Assembly: GCF_900115465.1 (NCBI RefSeq)
Contig: NZ_FOWN01000018.1
Coordinates: 1-56,509, forward strand
Direction: 5' to 3'
Length of the DNA stretch: 56,509 nucleotides
Source: Halolactibacillus alkaliphilus
GTDB lineage: Bacteria > Bacillota > Bacilli > Bacillales > Amphibacillaceae
Shown piece by piece: positions 17,620 through 24,800 of this stretch (its first letter is position 1; the number at the start of each line of letters is the position of its first letter). A model generated the notes under the pieces. That model was not told where the DNA came from. It searched no databases and saw only the letters and a list, made by a program, of their open reading frames with translations. The translations under genes were made by a program, and so were the position numbers.

Positions 17620-18474
17620 TTAACCTAATAATTGAAGAACTGATTGCGGTTGTTGATTCGCTTGAGCTAACATACTTTGCGATGCTTGTGATAGAATGTT
17701 TGCTTTTGTCATTTCCATCATCTCTTTCGCCATATCAACGTCACGAATACGTGATTCTGCAGCTGATAGGTTTTCAGAAGAGTTATCTAAGTTAGCAATC
17801 GTATGCTCTAAACGGTTTTGATTAGCACCTAATTTCGAACGCTCGGCTGATACAGTTTCTATAGCATCATTAATTGTTTTAATTGCTGCTGTTGCTAAAT
17901 CGTGTGTCATTATACCAGAAGCAGAGGCAGCATCAGGATCAGTAACAACTAATCCACTAATTCCAATTCCTGAAGATGTCATCGATTTTATTTCTAATGC
18001 AATACTCTGACCTGAGTTAGCACCAATCTGAAGTTTCACACTACCAGTTCCAGAAAGTGAACCATTAAGTAGTTTTTTCTGGTTGAATTCTGTATTATTC
18101 GCAATACGATCAATTTCATCAATCAATTCATTCATTTCTTTTTGTAGCTCTGAACGGTCTACTCCTTCGTTCGTATCATTCGCAGATTGAACAGCTAGTT
18201 CACGCATACGTTGTAAAATAGAGTGTGTTTCGTTTAGTGCGCCTTCTGCTGTTTGAATTAATGAAACGCCATCTGCAGCGTTACGACTAGCTTGATCTAA
18301 ACCACGGATTTGACCACGCATTTTCTCTGAAATTGCAAGACCTGCCGCATCGTCACCTGCACGGTTGATACGAAGACCTGAAGATAATTTCTCCATTGAT
18401 TTCTGCATGTTACCTTGGTTAATGCCCATTTGACGGTGTGTGTTTAAAGCTGGAATATTATTGTTAATAATCAT
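17620..18474 (-). CDS. hag: Flagellin (Hag, major flagellin candidate)
   Basis: 284 aa. It starts MIINNNIPALNTHRQMG and ends NQQPQSVLQLLG, both typical of Bacillus Hag. Conserved D0/D1 motifs are LSSGLRINRAGDDAAGLAIS and ESRIRDVDMAKEMM. The central region is short (no D2/D3) and holds several Ser/Thr, potential sites for Maf-dependent glycosylation. RBS aaggagg lies seven bases before the ATG. The leader carries a consensus CsrA hairpin and a SigD promoter. Immediately upstream lie csrA and fliW, the regulators expected to control it. Confidence 0.96.
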   Translation of the reverse strand: MIINNNIPALNTHRQMGINQGNMQKSMEKLSSGLRINRAGDDAAGLAISEKMRGQIRGLDQASRNAADGVSLIQTAEGALNETHSILQRMRELAVQSANDTNEGVDRSELQKEMNELIDEIDRIANNTEFNQKKLLNGSLSGTGSVKLQIGANSGQSIALEIKSMTSSGIGISGLVVTDPDAASASGIMTHDLATAAIKTINDAIETVSAERSKLGANQNRLEHTIANLDNSSENLSAAESRIRDVDMAKEMMEMTKANILSQASQSMLAQANQQPQSVLQLLG

Positions 18475-18482
18475 GTTTGTTT

Positions 18483-18516
18483 CCTCCTTGAATTTGTTTG
18501 TTCCACATCCATGTGG
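18483..18516 (-). promoter_or_regulatory. CsrA-binding sites in the hag leader
   Basis: On the minus strand, a hairpin ccaca-tgga-tgtgg (18503-18516) shows GGA in the loop and contains ACATGGATGT, an exact match to the CsrA consensus core ACANGGANGT. Fourteen bases further the Shine-Dalgarno aaggagg (18483-18489) carries the second GGA. This is the two-site layout by which CsrA blocks hag translation in B. subtilis. Confidence 0.85.
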
Positions 18517-18578
18517 CTTATTATAGCGATAAGGACATTTTGCGGCCGCTTAATCAGACTTTATCACCTACAATATTA

Positions 18579-18605
18579 TTATCGGAGTTACTATTAGATT
18601 GTTTA
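18579..18605 (-). promoter_or_regulatory. SigD promoter of hag
   Basis: Minus-strand TAAA (18602-18605), exactly 15 nt, then TCCGATAA (18579-18586). It is a near-consensus SigD promoter just after the csrA stop codon, giving a leader of about 100 nt that holds the CsrA sites. Confidence 0.85.
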
Positions 18606-18627
18606 GTCAAAATTTAAAAAAAATGTT

Positions 18628-18837
18628 TCAATTTAAAAATCTTTTTATATTAATTTTCTTTGATGCAGCATTATTTTCTTTTTTAATCGCCTCATATACT
18701 TCATAACGATTCACATCAATATCTTTTGGTGCATTAATTCCTATCTTAACTTGATCACCTTCAATTGAAAGTATCTCTATTTCAATATTGTCACTAATGA
18801 TTATCTTTTGTTTTGATTTACGTGAAAGGACTAACAT
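18628..18837 (-). CDS. csrA: Carbon storage regulator CsrA (RNA-binding translational repressor)
   Basis: 69 aa. It starts [20 protein letters not shown], with [25 protein letters not shown], the full CsrA beta-fold including the RNA-contacting residues. In Bacillus, CsrA binds the hag leader and represses it; FliW titrates CsrA. It is translated directly after fliW (no gap) and lies upstream of hag with its target sites, so the whole FliW-CsrA-Hag switch is present. Confidence 0.96.
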   Translation of the reverse strand: MLVLSRKSKQKIIISDNIEIEILSIEGDQVKIGINAPKDIDVNRYEVYEAIKKENNAASKKINIKRFLN

Positions 18838-19284
18838 TTATTTCTCCCCCTTAACATTAGAGGAGTTAAATATTTTTTCCTTTGTACTGTAATTTGATTG
18901 GTGCATAATATATTGTTTTCCTAAACGTGAATGACGATTGACAACGATCGGTGCTTGTAAATTTGCCGTACTATTAGTTAAATGGTCTTTTAATGTCACG
19001 ATTGATAGAATTAAAACTTCTTCTTCAGACTTAATGCTTAATTGCTCTAAAATCTGATCGTTTAAATCCACTCTATATTCTTTCTTGAAGTCAAATGGAA
19101 AGACAACAATAAAGGCTAACGCCTCTGTGTTGATAGACTGCAGTACTTGAAAGGCTAACGGTTCATCAAAACTTAATAAAACAAATTCTTTTTCGTCTAA
19201 AAAACCAGGTAAACCTTGTTCAAAAGAAATCACTTCTTTACTATCAATCTCTACTTCTCCAAAATAACTCGTATTTATCTTCAT
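18838..19284 (-). CDS. fliW: Flagellar assembly factor FliW (CsrA antagonist)
   Basis: 148 aa. The sequence KINTSYFGEVEIDSKEVISF and FEQGLPGFLDEKEFVLL is typical of FliW. FliW binds flagellin or CsrA, so that free flagellin releases CsrA to repress hag. RBS gaggtgag lies just before the ATG. It ends one base before csrA starts, so the two are coupled. Confidence 0.95.
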   Translation of the reverse strand: MKINTSYFGEVEIDSKEVISFEQGLPGFLDEKEFVLLSFDEPLAFQVLQSINTEALAFIVVFPFDFKKEYRVDLNDQILEQLSIKSEEEVLILSIVTLKDHLTNSTANLQAPIVVNRHSRLGKQYIMHQSNYSTKEKIFNSSNVKGEK

Positions 19285-19334
19285 TTTCTCACCTCTTATT
19301 TAGTAGATCTTTACATTTATTTTCACAAATATAA

Positions 19335-19928
19335 TTAAACAAATATTTCTGTCCCACCATTTATAAATGGGGTATTGTAAAAATCAATCTCGATGTAGTT
19401 TTTTTGTTGAAGGTAGACATCAACGTTACCACGTTGATATGATTGCGAGACCGGTGTTTGTTTAGTATTAATGATGGGTTTATTCGCTTGATTGTTTACT
19501 TCTACTTCTGCTGGTTGATAGTCAATTTTAACAGATCCATATGATGGGATAAACCCTATATTAAACGACCTTACTTGCCTTGGTGCATTTTGTTTGGCAA
19601 TTAGTTTTAGTGGATCGCCACCATTTTCTATTTTCATCATCATGTCACCTTGACGCCGTCGTCTCCTGGAACCTTCTTGCACTTTTTGTAAACCTTCATT
19701 CGCCTCTCTTCTTATCGCTTCGCCTATTGGATATTGCCCTAAGTCTGCGAAGGCTTGTGATTGGTCAATGGTTAATTTACCAGGTTTAGTATTAATATTA
19801 ATGTTTGCGTTCGGTTGTTGAATCTCAATCTCTGCAGGTCCTTGTTTTATATCTACTGTCGCATCATTTGATTCAATACCAATGCGGGCAAACTGTTGAT
19901 TTATTCGTAATTGTGGAATATTCATCAT
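19335..19928 (-). CDS. yviE: YviE-like flagellar-locus protein (DUF6470)
   Basis: 197 aa. The sequence is rich in short beta-like repeats: PAEIEIQQPNANININTKPG, and later PAEVEVNNQANKP. This is typical of the YviE protein found between flgL and fliW in Bacillus; its function is unknown. I set the start at 19928 (MMNIPQLRI), seven bases after ggaagg. A terminator-like hairpin separates it from flgL, so it may be transcribed by read-through. Confidence 0.8.
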   Translation of the reverse strand: MMNIPQLRINQQFARIGIESNDATVDIKQGPAEIEIQQPNANININTKPGKLTIDQSQAFADLGQYPIGEAIRREANEGLQKVQEGSRRRRRQGDMMMKIENGGDPLKLIAKQNAPRQVRSFNIGFIPSYGSVKIDYQPAEVEVNNQANKPIINTKQTPVSQSYQRGNVDVYLQQKNYIEIDFYNTPFINGGTEIFV

Positions 19929-19954
19929 GTTTCTTCCTTCCGTCCACAAATGTG

Positions 19955-19981
19955 ATAAAAAGCCTTACCATAGGTAAGGCT
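19955..19981 (-). terminator. Terminator-like hairpin between flgL and yviE
   Basis: Nine-bp stem agccttacc/ggtaaggct with a 3-base loop, followed on the minus strand by TTTTTAT. It lies seven bases after the flgL stop and would reduce transcription of yviE-fliW-csrA. No separate promoter fits in the remaining space. Confidence 0.7.
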
Positions 19982-19988
19982 CTATTTA

Positions 19989-20906
19989 TTATCTTAGAAA
20001 GTCAAGTAACGTTGGCTGAATCACGCGTGAACCTGCGCTAAGTGCCGCGCGGTGAATCGCTTCTTGTGACGTTAAATTCATAATCACTTCTGCAATATCG
20101 GCGTCTTCATTTTTTGACATCATGTCACGCGCTGAAATGCGTTGACCTTCTAAACGTGATTCTATCAACTCCACCCGGTTCATTCTTGCGCCTAAATCGG
20201 CTCGCTCACTGACGGTGTTATCAATATGCTTATCAACAATGGTAATAAACCGGTCAAAGTCACTATCAGGGACGTCTGACTTTAACGCATCTGATAGAGC
20301 TTTAATGTCATCAAACAGCTCTTGACTGTATACATTGGTCGGATTAACATTCGCTTGAAGTCTTGTCCCTGAGGTCACTTCAAGTTCAACCGCTTGATAG
20401 TCGCCTGGGGCTAAATTAACAACAGGGTTCCCGTCATCATCTAACGTAACTGGTTTGAGTAACTCACCGTCTTTATTGACACCTGTTGTTTGAGTCCCGT
20501 TAAAAATATACTTATTGTTGACTTTTGTGTTGGCGGCTTCAACGAGCTGGAGTTGAAGCTGATCAACTTCTTTCGCAATCGCCTCGCGTTGATTTTGTTC
20601 ATACGTGCCATTCGCCGCTTGTACTGTCAAATCACGTAAACGATTAAGAATTTGCGTCGTTTCGTCTAACGTATCATCAGACGTCTCCATCCACGTATGC
20701 ATCTCCGTAATATTACGCTGGAACTGTTCCACGTTACCTACTTCTGTACGGTAACGCATCCCCTTCATCGCAATGACCGGATCGTCCGACGGACGATTAA
20801 TCTTTTTCCCAGTCGTTAATTGATCCATATATTTATTCATTGACGTATAGCTTTTTGATAAGTTACGCAACATGTTGTTTGACAACATACTTTGTGTGAC
20901 TCGCAT
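19989..20906 (-). CDS. flgL: Flagellar hook-associated protein 3 (FlgL)
   Basis: 305 aa. The N-terminus MRVTQSMLSNNMLRNLSKSY and the TGKKINRPSDDPVIAMKGM motif are typical of FlgL, and the C-terminus ends VIQPTLLDFLR. It is the junction protein that joins the hook to the filament, exported by the flagellar type III system. It follows flgK by nine bases, with RBS gtgaggta, so it is in the same operon. Confidence 0.95.
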   Translation of the reverse strand: MRVTQSMLSNNMLRNLSKSYTSMNKYMDQLTTGKKINRPSDDPVIAMKGMRYRTEVGNVEQFQRNITEMHTWMETSDDTLDETTQILNRLRDLTVQAANGTYEQNQREAIAKEVDQLQLQLVEAANTKVNNKYIFNGTQTTGVNKDGELLKPVTLDDDGNPVVNLAPGDYQAVELEVTSGTRLQANVNPTNVYSQELFDDIKALSDALKSDVPDSDFDRFITIVDKHIDNTVSERADLGARMNRVELIESRLEGQRISARDMMSKNEDADIAEVIMNLTSQEAIHRAALSAGSRVIQPTLLDFLR

Positions 20907-20914
20907 TTACCTCA

Positions 20915-22489
20915 CTACCTTCCTACTAGTCCCATACCATTAATGATACGGTCTAATACTTCGTCTACCGCTGTCATCGTTCTCGCGGCAGCATTGTATG
21001 CATGTTGGAATTTAATTAAATTCGTCATTTCTTCATCTAAGGACACCGCACTAACTGAATCCCGATTATTAGAGACTTGTTGACGAAGTACGCCGGCGTT
21101 AGCTTCCATGCGGTAAGCTTCCTGGGCAATAACCCCGAGCTCTCCAATCATACCTTCAAAGTAACTTTTTACTGATGTTTTATTTCCTAAAGAAGCAATA
21201 TGTTCTGTGTAACTTCCCGCAAGTTTAACGGCATTTAAACCGTCACCACTCGCATTAGCCGCAGAACTTGCGGCGATTAAGTCTTTATTATTTAAGATTT
21301 GTTGATTGACAGATAAACCAAGCGACGGTCTACTTGCGTCAGGATCAATCACAAAGAAATCCTCAATACCCACATTCCCATCAATATCAAATCCTTCAGC
21401 ATGCGTCGCATTAAATTTCTCCACAAAAGCAATCATCAGCTTATCTACATCCGCCAACATATCAATGTAGACCCCTTTTTCTACCGGATTACCATCTGCA
21501 TCGACTGCGCCTGTTTCAAATCCCTGCATTTCCATTAAGCCTTTTAGCTGACCAGTTGAGAGGAAGTCCCCTGCGTTGATTGTTTCACTGGCGTTCGCTT
21601 CTACTTCTGCCAGGGTCACATCCCCTGTAATGCTTGTTGGGTTATAAAAATGAAAGGCTTTCACATTATTATTATCATTGAGTTCTGTGTACATATGGTT
21701 AACTTCGTAGTTATTCCCGTCAACTAACGTCACTGTCTCATCACCTGAGCGTAAAATAACGGTGGCTTTCCCCATCGCAATCGGACTCGGCATCCCCGAA
21801 CTCTTTTCATACTTCACCTGAATATCAGCAATCGATGATAATTGATCAAGTAACCGGTCGCGTTCATCATATAAATCATTGGCGACGTGACCGTGTGGTT
21901 CTATTTCACCAATTTGACGATTCAGTTGATTAATTTGATCAACCAGAGAATTAAACTCTATTTGTTTGACGTTCATCTCATTACGTAAATCCTCCCGGAC
22001 AGACTCAAGTGAACTTGATGTGTAATGAAACGTATCAGCTAGCGCTTCCGCACGTTGGGCAACGACAGACCGCGCGCCTGAGTCTTCTGGGTTAACCGAT
22101 AAATCTTGAAGGGCGTTCCAAAATTGATCAAAAATATGCGACAGTCCAACTTCAGATGGTTCATTTAAAATCGCTTCCATTTGTTTTGCGGCTTCTGCTT
22201 TTTGACGGTAATACATCGTCTTCCCATTTTCTTTTCGGTACTGCACGTCTAAAAATTGTTCGCGAATCCGCTCGATTGATCCCGCCTGAACACCGCCACC
22301 GACGCGGTCATTTAACCCACCTGGTTCACGGCTTGACGTGATGCCACTTAACGCTTCAAAGTTGACCCGCTGACGCGTATAACCGACTGTATTGGCGTTT
22401 GATATATTATGAGAGGTAGTATACATAGCTGACTGCTGGGCACTAAGTGCTCGCTTGGCCATTTCTAACCCGTGAAAAGTTGATGACAT
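20915..22489 (-). CDS. flgK: Flagellar hook-associated protein 1 (FlgK)
   Basis: 524 aa, usual length. The N-terminal flagellar rod/hook motif reads FHGLEMAKRALSAQQSAMYT, then ISNANTVGYTRQRVNFEAL. The C-terminal motif is SLDEEMTNLIKFQHAYNAAA. It is the junction protein proximal to the hook, exported and assembled with FlgL. It sits 11 bases after flgN, its chaperone gene. Confidence 0.96.
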   Translation of the reverse strand: MSSTFHGLEMAKRALSAQQSAMYTTSHNISNANTVGYTRQRVNFEALSGITSSREPGGLNDRVGGGVQAGSIERIREQFLDVQYRKENGKTMYYRQKAEAAKQMEAILNEPSEVGLSHIFDQFWNALQDLSVNPEDSGARSVVAQRAEALADTFHYTSSSLESVREDLRNEMNVKQIEFNSLVDQINQLNRQIGEIEPHGHVANDLYDERDRLLDQLSSIADIQVKYEKSSGMPSPIAMGKATVILRSGDETVTLVDGNNYEVNHMYTELNDNNNVKAFHFYNPTSITGDVTLAEVEANASETINAGDFLSTGQLKGLMEMQGFETGAVDADGNPVEKGVYIDMLADVDKLMIAFVEKFNATHAEGFDIDGNVGIEDFFVIDPDASRPSLGLSVNQQILNNKDLIAASSAANASGDGLNAVKLAGSYTEHIASLGNKTSVKSYFEGMIGELGVIAQEAYRMEANAGVLRQQVSNNRDSVSAVSLDEEMTNLIKFQHAYNAAARTMTAVDEVLDRIINGMGLVGR

Positions 22490-22500
22490 CTCATTTCCTC

Positions 22501-22992
22501 CTAAGCTTTTGAATCAAACACTGACCGTTTGGCTTTCGGGTCCTCTGCGATTTTTTTTGTGCCGTAAGTCATCGACTCGACACTTGGCTCCATTAAATCC
22601 AATTGGAGCTGGACAAATTGCAAGGATTGTTTCAGTAATTGACGATTCAAATCTTCTTGTTGTTTAATATGAAGCACAGCTTCAAGTAAAGCCGTTGCTT
22701 TTTCTTCTAATCGCTGTTGATCTTTTTCTAGGGGTAATCGCGCGATGATGTCTGTCACCGAAGCGTCTTCTTGTAAGTTCAAAAAGACCGCCAGGTCTTT
22801 CGCCGCTTTTAACCGCACTTTTTCTAATTGTTCTAACGCTTGGATATGTTTTTGTTCCATCTTGATTAAGTCATTAAACGCTTCTAATTCATTTTGTTTA
22901 AGTTTCTCAGACTTTTGAACAGCCATCGACAACAGACTTTCATGTACTGTGATCAAGTCTGACATCGCTTTTAGTAACGGTTGTAATAACAA
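22501..22992 (-). CDS. flgN: FlgN-like export chaperone, TTG start
   Basis: 163 aa helical protein. A FlgN motif lies around SDLITVHESLLSMAVQKSE, followed by coiled-coil-like stretches (EQKHIQALEQLEKVRLKAA). FlgN binds FlgK and FlgL before export. The start is set by the RBS ggagg nine bases before the TTG at 22992. The frame stays open to an ATG at 23013, but that would include the RBS itself. Its own SigA-type promoter lies upstream, after a terminator closing flgM. Confidence 0.85.
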   Translation of the reverse strand: MLLQPLLKAMSDLITVHESLLSMAVQKSEKLKQNELEAFNDLIKMEQKHIQALEQLEKVRLKAAKDLAVFLNLQEDASVTDIIARLPLEKDQQRLEEKATALLEAVLHIKQQEDLNRQLLKQSLQFVQLQLDLMEPSVESMTYGTKKIAEDPKAKRSVFDSKA

Positions 22993-23032
22993 TCTGACAG
23001 CCCTCCGCTTCATCTAGCATCTTTATGTATTG

Positions 23033-23062
23033 ATTGTACCAAGTATGCCTAATCTTTGTCAC
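23033..23062 (-). promoter_or_regulatory. SigA-type promoter before flgN-flgK-flgL
   Basis: Minus-strand GTGACA (23057-23062), 18 nt, TACAAT (23033-23038). It lies between the flgM terminator and flgN, where a promoter is needed if that terminator is efficient. Confidence 0.55.
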
Positions 23063-23081
23063 CAAAAACAAGGTCACGACA

Positions 23082-23116
23082 CAAAAAAGCTAAGGTACAC
23101 GTGTACCTTACACTTT
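23082..23116 (-). terminator. Terminator after flgM
   Basis: Perfect 20-bp palindrome taaggtacacgtgtacctta (23091-23110), with T-runs on both sides. It separates flgM from flgN-flgK-flgL. Confidence 0.85.
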
Positions 23117-23120
23117 TTTA

Positions 23121-23381
23121 TCATCTAAAGAACTGACGCATTTTTGATGCGACGTGGTCGGTATCGACGTGATACGTCCCTGTTTCTACTTGATGTTTAA
23201 TCTGGTTCACTTTGTCAATCCGTTCTTTATGGACCGGCTTTGATGCTTGCATTTCTTTGGCGGCCGATGAAATTTCGACTTTATCTTGTCTTATCTGTTT
23301 CTCTTGTTTCATTGCCGCTTGTTTTTGTTGTTGGTTCTGATATGGATTATTGTTTATCATACGATTAAGATGAATCTTCAC
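23121..23381 (-). CDS. flgM: Anti-SigD factor FlgM, GTG start
   Basis: 86 aa with GTG at 23381, seven bases after aggggga. The C-terminal half has the FlgM pattern KVEISSAAKEMQ, then IDKVNQIKHQVETGTYHVDT ending MRQFFR. FlgM holds SigD inactive until the hook is complete. It has a SigD promoter of its own upstream, giving feedback control, and is closed by a strong terminator. Confidence 0.93.
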   Translation of the reverse strand: MKIHLNRMINNNPYQNQQQKQAAMKQEKQIRQDKVEISSAAKEMQASKPVHKERIDKVNQIKHQVETGTYHVDTDHVASKMRQFFR

Positions 23382-23504
23382 AACAACGTCCCCCTTTCCT
23401 TACGATGATTTATCTGTTTGTCTATTGATGTTATTTGTCAGTAGCCCATGTCTTCAGCTGTTTATGACAATTGACGCTCTAAATAAGACGATGCACTACT
23501 AGTT

Positions 23505-23531
23505 GTATCGGTCACATCGGTCACATGTTTA
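23505..23531 (-). promoter_or_regulatory. SigD promoter of flgM
   Basis: Minus-strand TAAA (23528-23531), exactly 15 nt, ACCGATAC (23505-23512). The -35 overlaps the yvyF stop codon. This lets SigD drive its own inhibitor. Confidence 0.75.
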
Positions 23532-23969
23532 GAAACGACGTCTATTTTTTCCTTTATCTACCGCCACATACGTTTGATTCGCTTTTTCCTTCTCTTTTTC
23601 TTGATTTAATTTCTTTACTTGTTCAATGTCGTGTTGATACTTTAACTCACCCGTTAACTCATTCGAACAACTTTGACATAGTTTGCCTTCGACAATCTCA
23701 CTACCACACCGGTCACACGGATACGCTAAGTTAGGAAATTGCGTAGTCCGTAATCGCTTTTCCTTCACAAATTTAATGATAAGATCCTCTTTAACACCGG
23801 TCGCTTCGACAATCTCAGGAATCGTCGCTTGGCGATTGGCTCGTTTTTTCATAAAGTTATACACGATCTCAAATTGTTTTTCTTCTTCCTTATAACACGC
23901 CTCACATATTTCACGTGTTGTTTGGACAAATAAGTTACCGCAACGAGAACAGTTTGCTAAGTCAGCCAT
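23529..23969 (-). CDS. yvyF: YvyF-like flagellar operon protein with zinc-finger motifs
   Basis: 146 aa. An N-terminal pair of cysteines (NCSRCGNLF and CEACYKEEEK) and a second pair (CDRCG and CQSCSNE near residue 90) look like zinc ribbons. A winged-helix-like part (ATIPEIVEATGVKEDLIIKF) lies between. This matches the YvyF/TIGR03826 family found before flgM in Bacillus; its role is little known. A SigD promoter lies upstream, placing it in the motility regulon with flgM. Confidence 0.9.
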   Translation of the reverse strand: MADLANCSRCGNLFVQTTREICEACYKEEEKQFEIVYNFMKKRANRQATIPEIVEATGVKEDLIIKFVKEKRLRTTQFPNLAYPCDRCGSEIVEGKLCQSCSNELTGELKYQHDIEQVKKLNQEKEKEKANQTYVAVDKGKNRRRF

Positions 23970-24095
23970 GCTTTCACCTCATTCATTTCTTTACCTCTAC
24001 ATACTTTTAAACTTATTTCATTTAATTACTGTATATTTAACCTTATCTGTCACAGATTAAACGGATACTACTGTTATATGTTTGACTTAATCTTA

Positions 24096-24122
24096 TTATC
24101 GGCAGGTCGCGATCAAAGTTAA
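24096..24122 (-). promoter_or_regulatory. SigD promoter of yvyF-flgM
   Basis: Minus-strand TTAA (24119-24122), 15 nt, GCCGATAA (24096-24103). The -10 is nearly perfect. It lies between comFC and yvyF, as the motility promoter does in B. subtilis. Confidence 0.75.
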
Positions 24123-24128
24123 ATAAGA

Positions 24129-24800
24129 CTATCGTGCCAATGTGAAACTATAAATCGCCTCAATTCCTGCTTCAGCTAGGACATTTGCGGCATGATGAAG
24201 GGTCGTGCCAGTCGTATAAACGTCATCAATGAGGACAACCGGACCTGTTGGTAAGGGCAGGTGCGGATCAAGATAAAACGGGTTGGGCGTCTGAAGCCGT
24301 TGTTTCCGGTTTTTCTTTGCTTGTTTTTCTTGATGGTGGCGCTTTAGCCCGAAAAACACAGGGCGCGGAATCATCGCAGAGATAATCGTGGCTTGATTAA
24401 ACAACCGTTCTTCCATTCGCTCATCTGAGACAGGAATCGGGATAAGGGTCAGGTGTTTGACTGTTTTAAACTGGTTGAAAAAAGCTTGGCGGACAGGCTT
24501 CGTTAAGGATGACAAGGCATGGTAGTGGTGGCGATATTTACAGATGATAAGCATGTCTTTCATTGCCGCGTCATAACAGTAGACGCTCCGGTTATACAAA
24601 AGGGCGGGTTGGTTTCTTTTCGCGCAGTCAGAACACGTCTTAGTTTTGGCCTGTGGCCTGTGGCACCTCTTGCAGTATGCGCCTGTAATTTTTGTTAAGT
24701 GAGGCCGACAGGCCGCGCAGTACTGAGCTGTTACCGGTTGGAAAAGTGTGTGCCAACTCACGGCTTGTTCGATTGACTTAAAGCACAAAAGACAGCGCAT
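24129..24800 (-). CDS. comFC: Competence protein ComFC (phosphoribosyltransferase-like)
   Basis: 223 aa. An N-terminal double zinc finger (MRCLLCF, YCAACRPH, YCKRCHRPQ) is followed by a phosphoribosyltransferase-like domain with the PRPP loop VVLIDDVYTTGTT. ComFC acts with the helicase ComFA in uptake of transforming DNA. The ATG at 24800 overlaps the comFA stop (TGATG), with aggag seven bases before it. comFB, found between them in B. subtilis, is absent here. Confidence 0.93.
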   Translation of the reverse strand: MRCLLCFKSIEQAVSWHTLFQPVTAQYCAACRPHLTKITGAYCKRCHRPQAKTKTCSDCAKRNQPALLYNRSVYCYDAAMKDMLIICKYRHHYHALSSLTKPVRQAFFNQFKTVKHLTLIPIPVSDERMEERLFNQATIISAMIPRPVFFGLKRHHQEKQAKKNRKQRLQTPNPFYLDPHLPLPTGPVVLIDDVYTTGTTLHHAANVLAEAGIEAIYSFTLAR

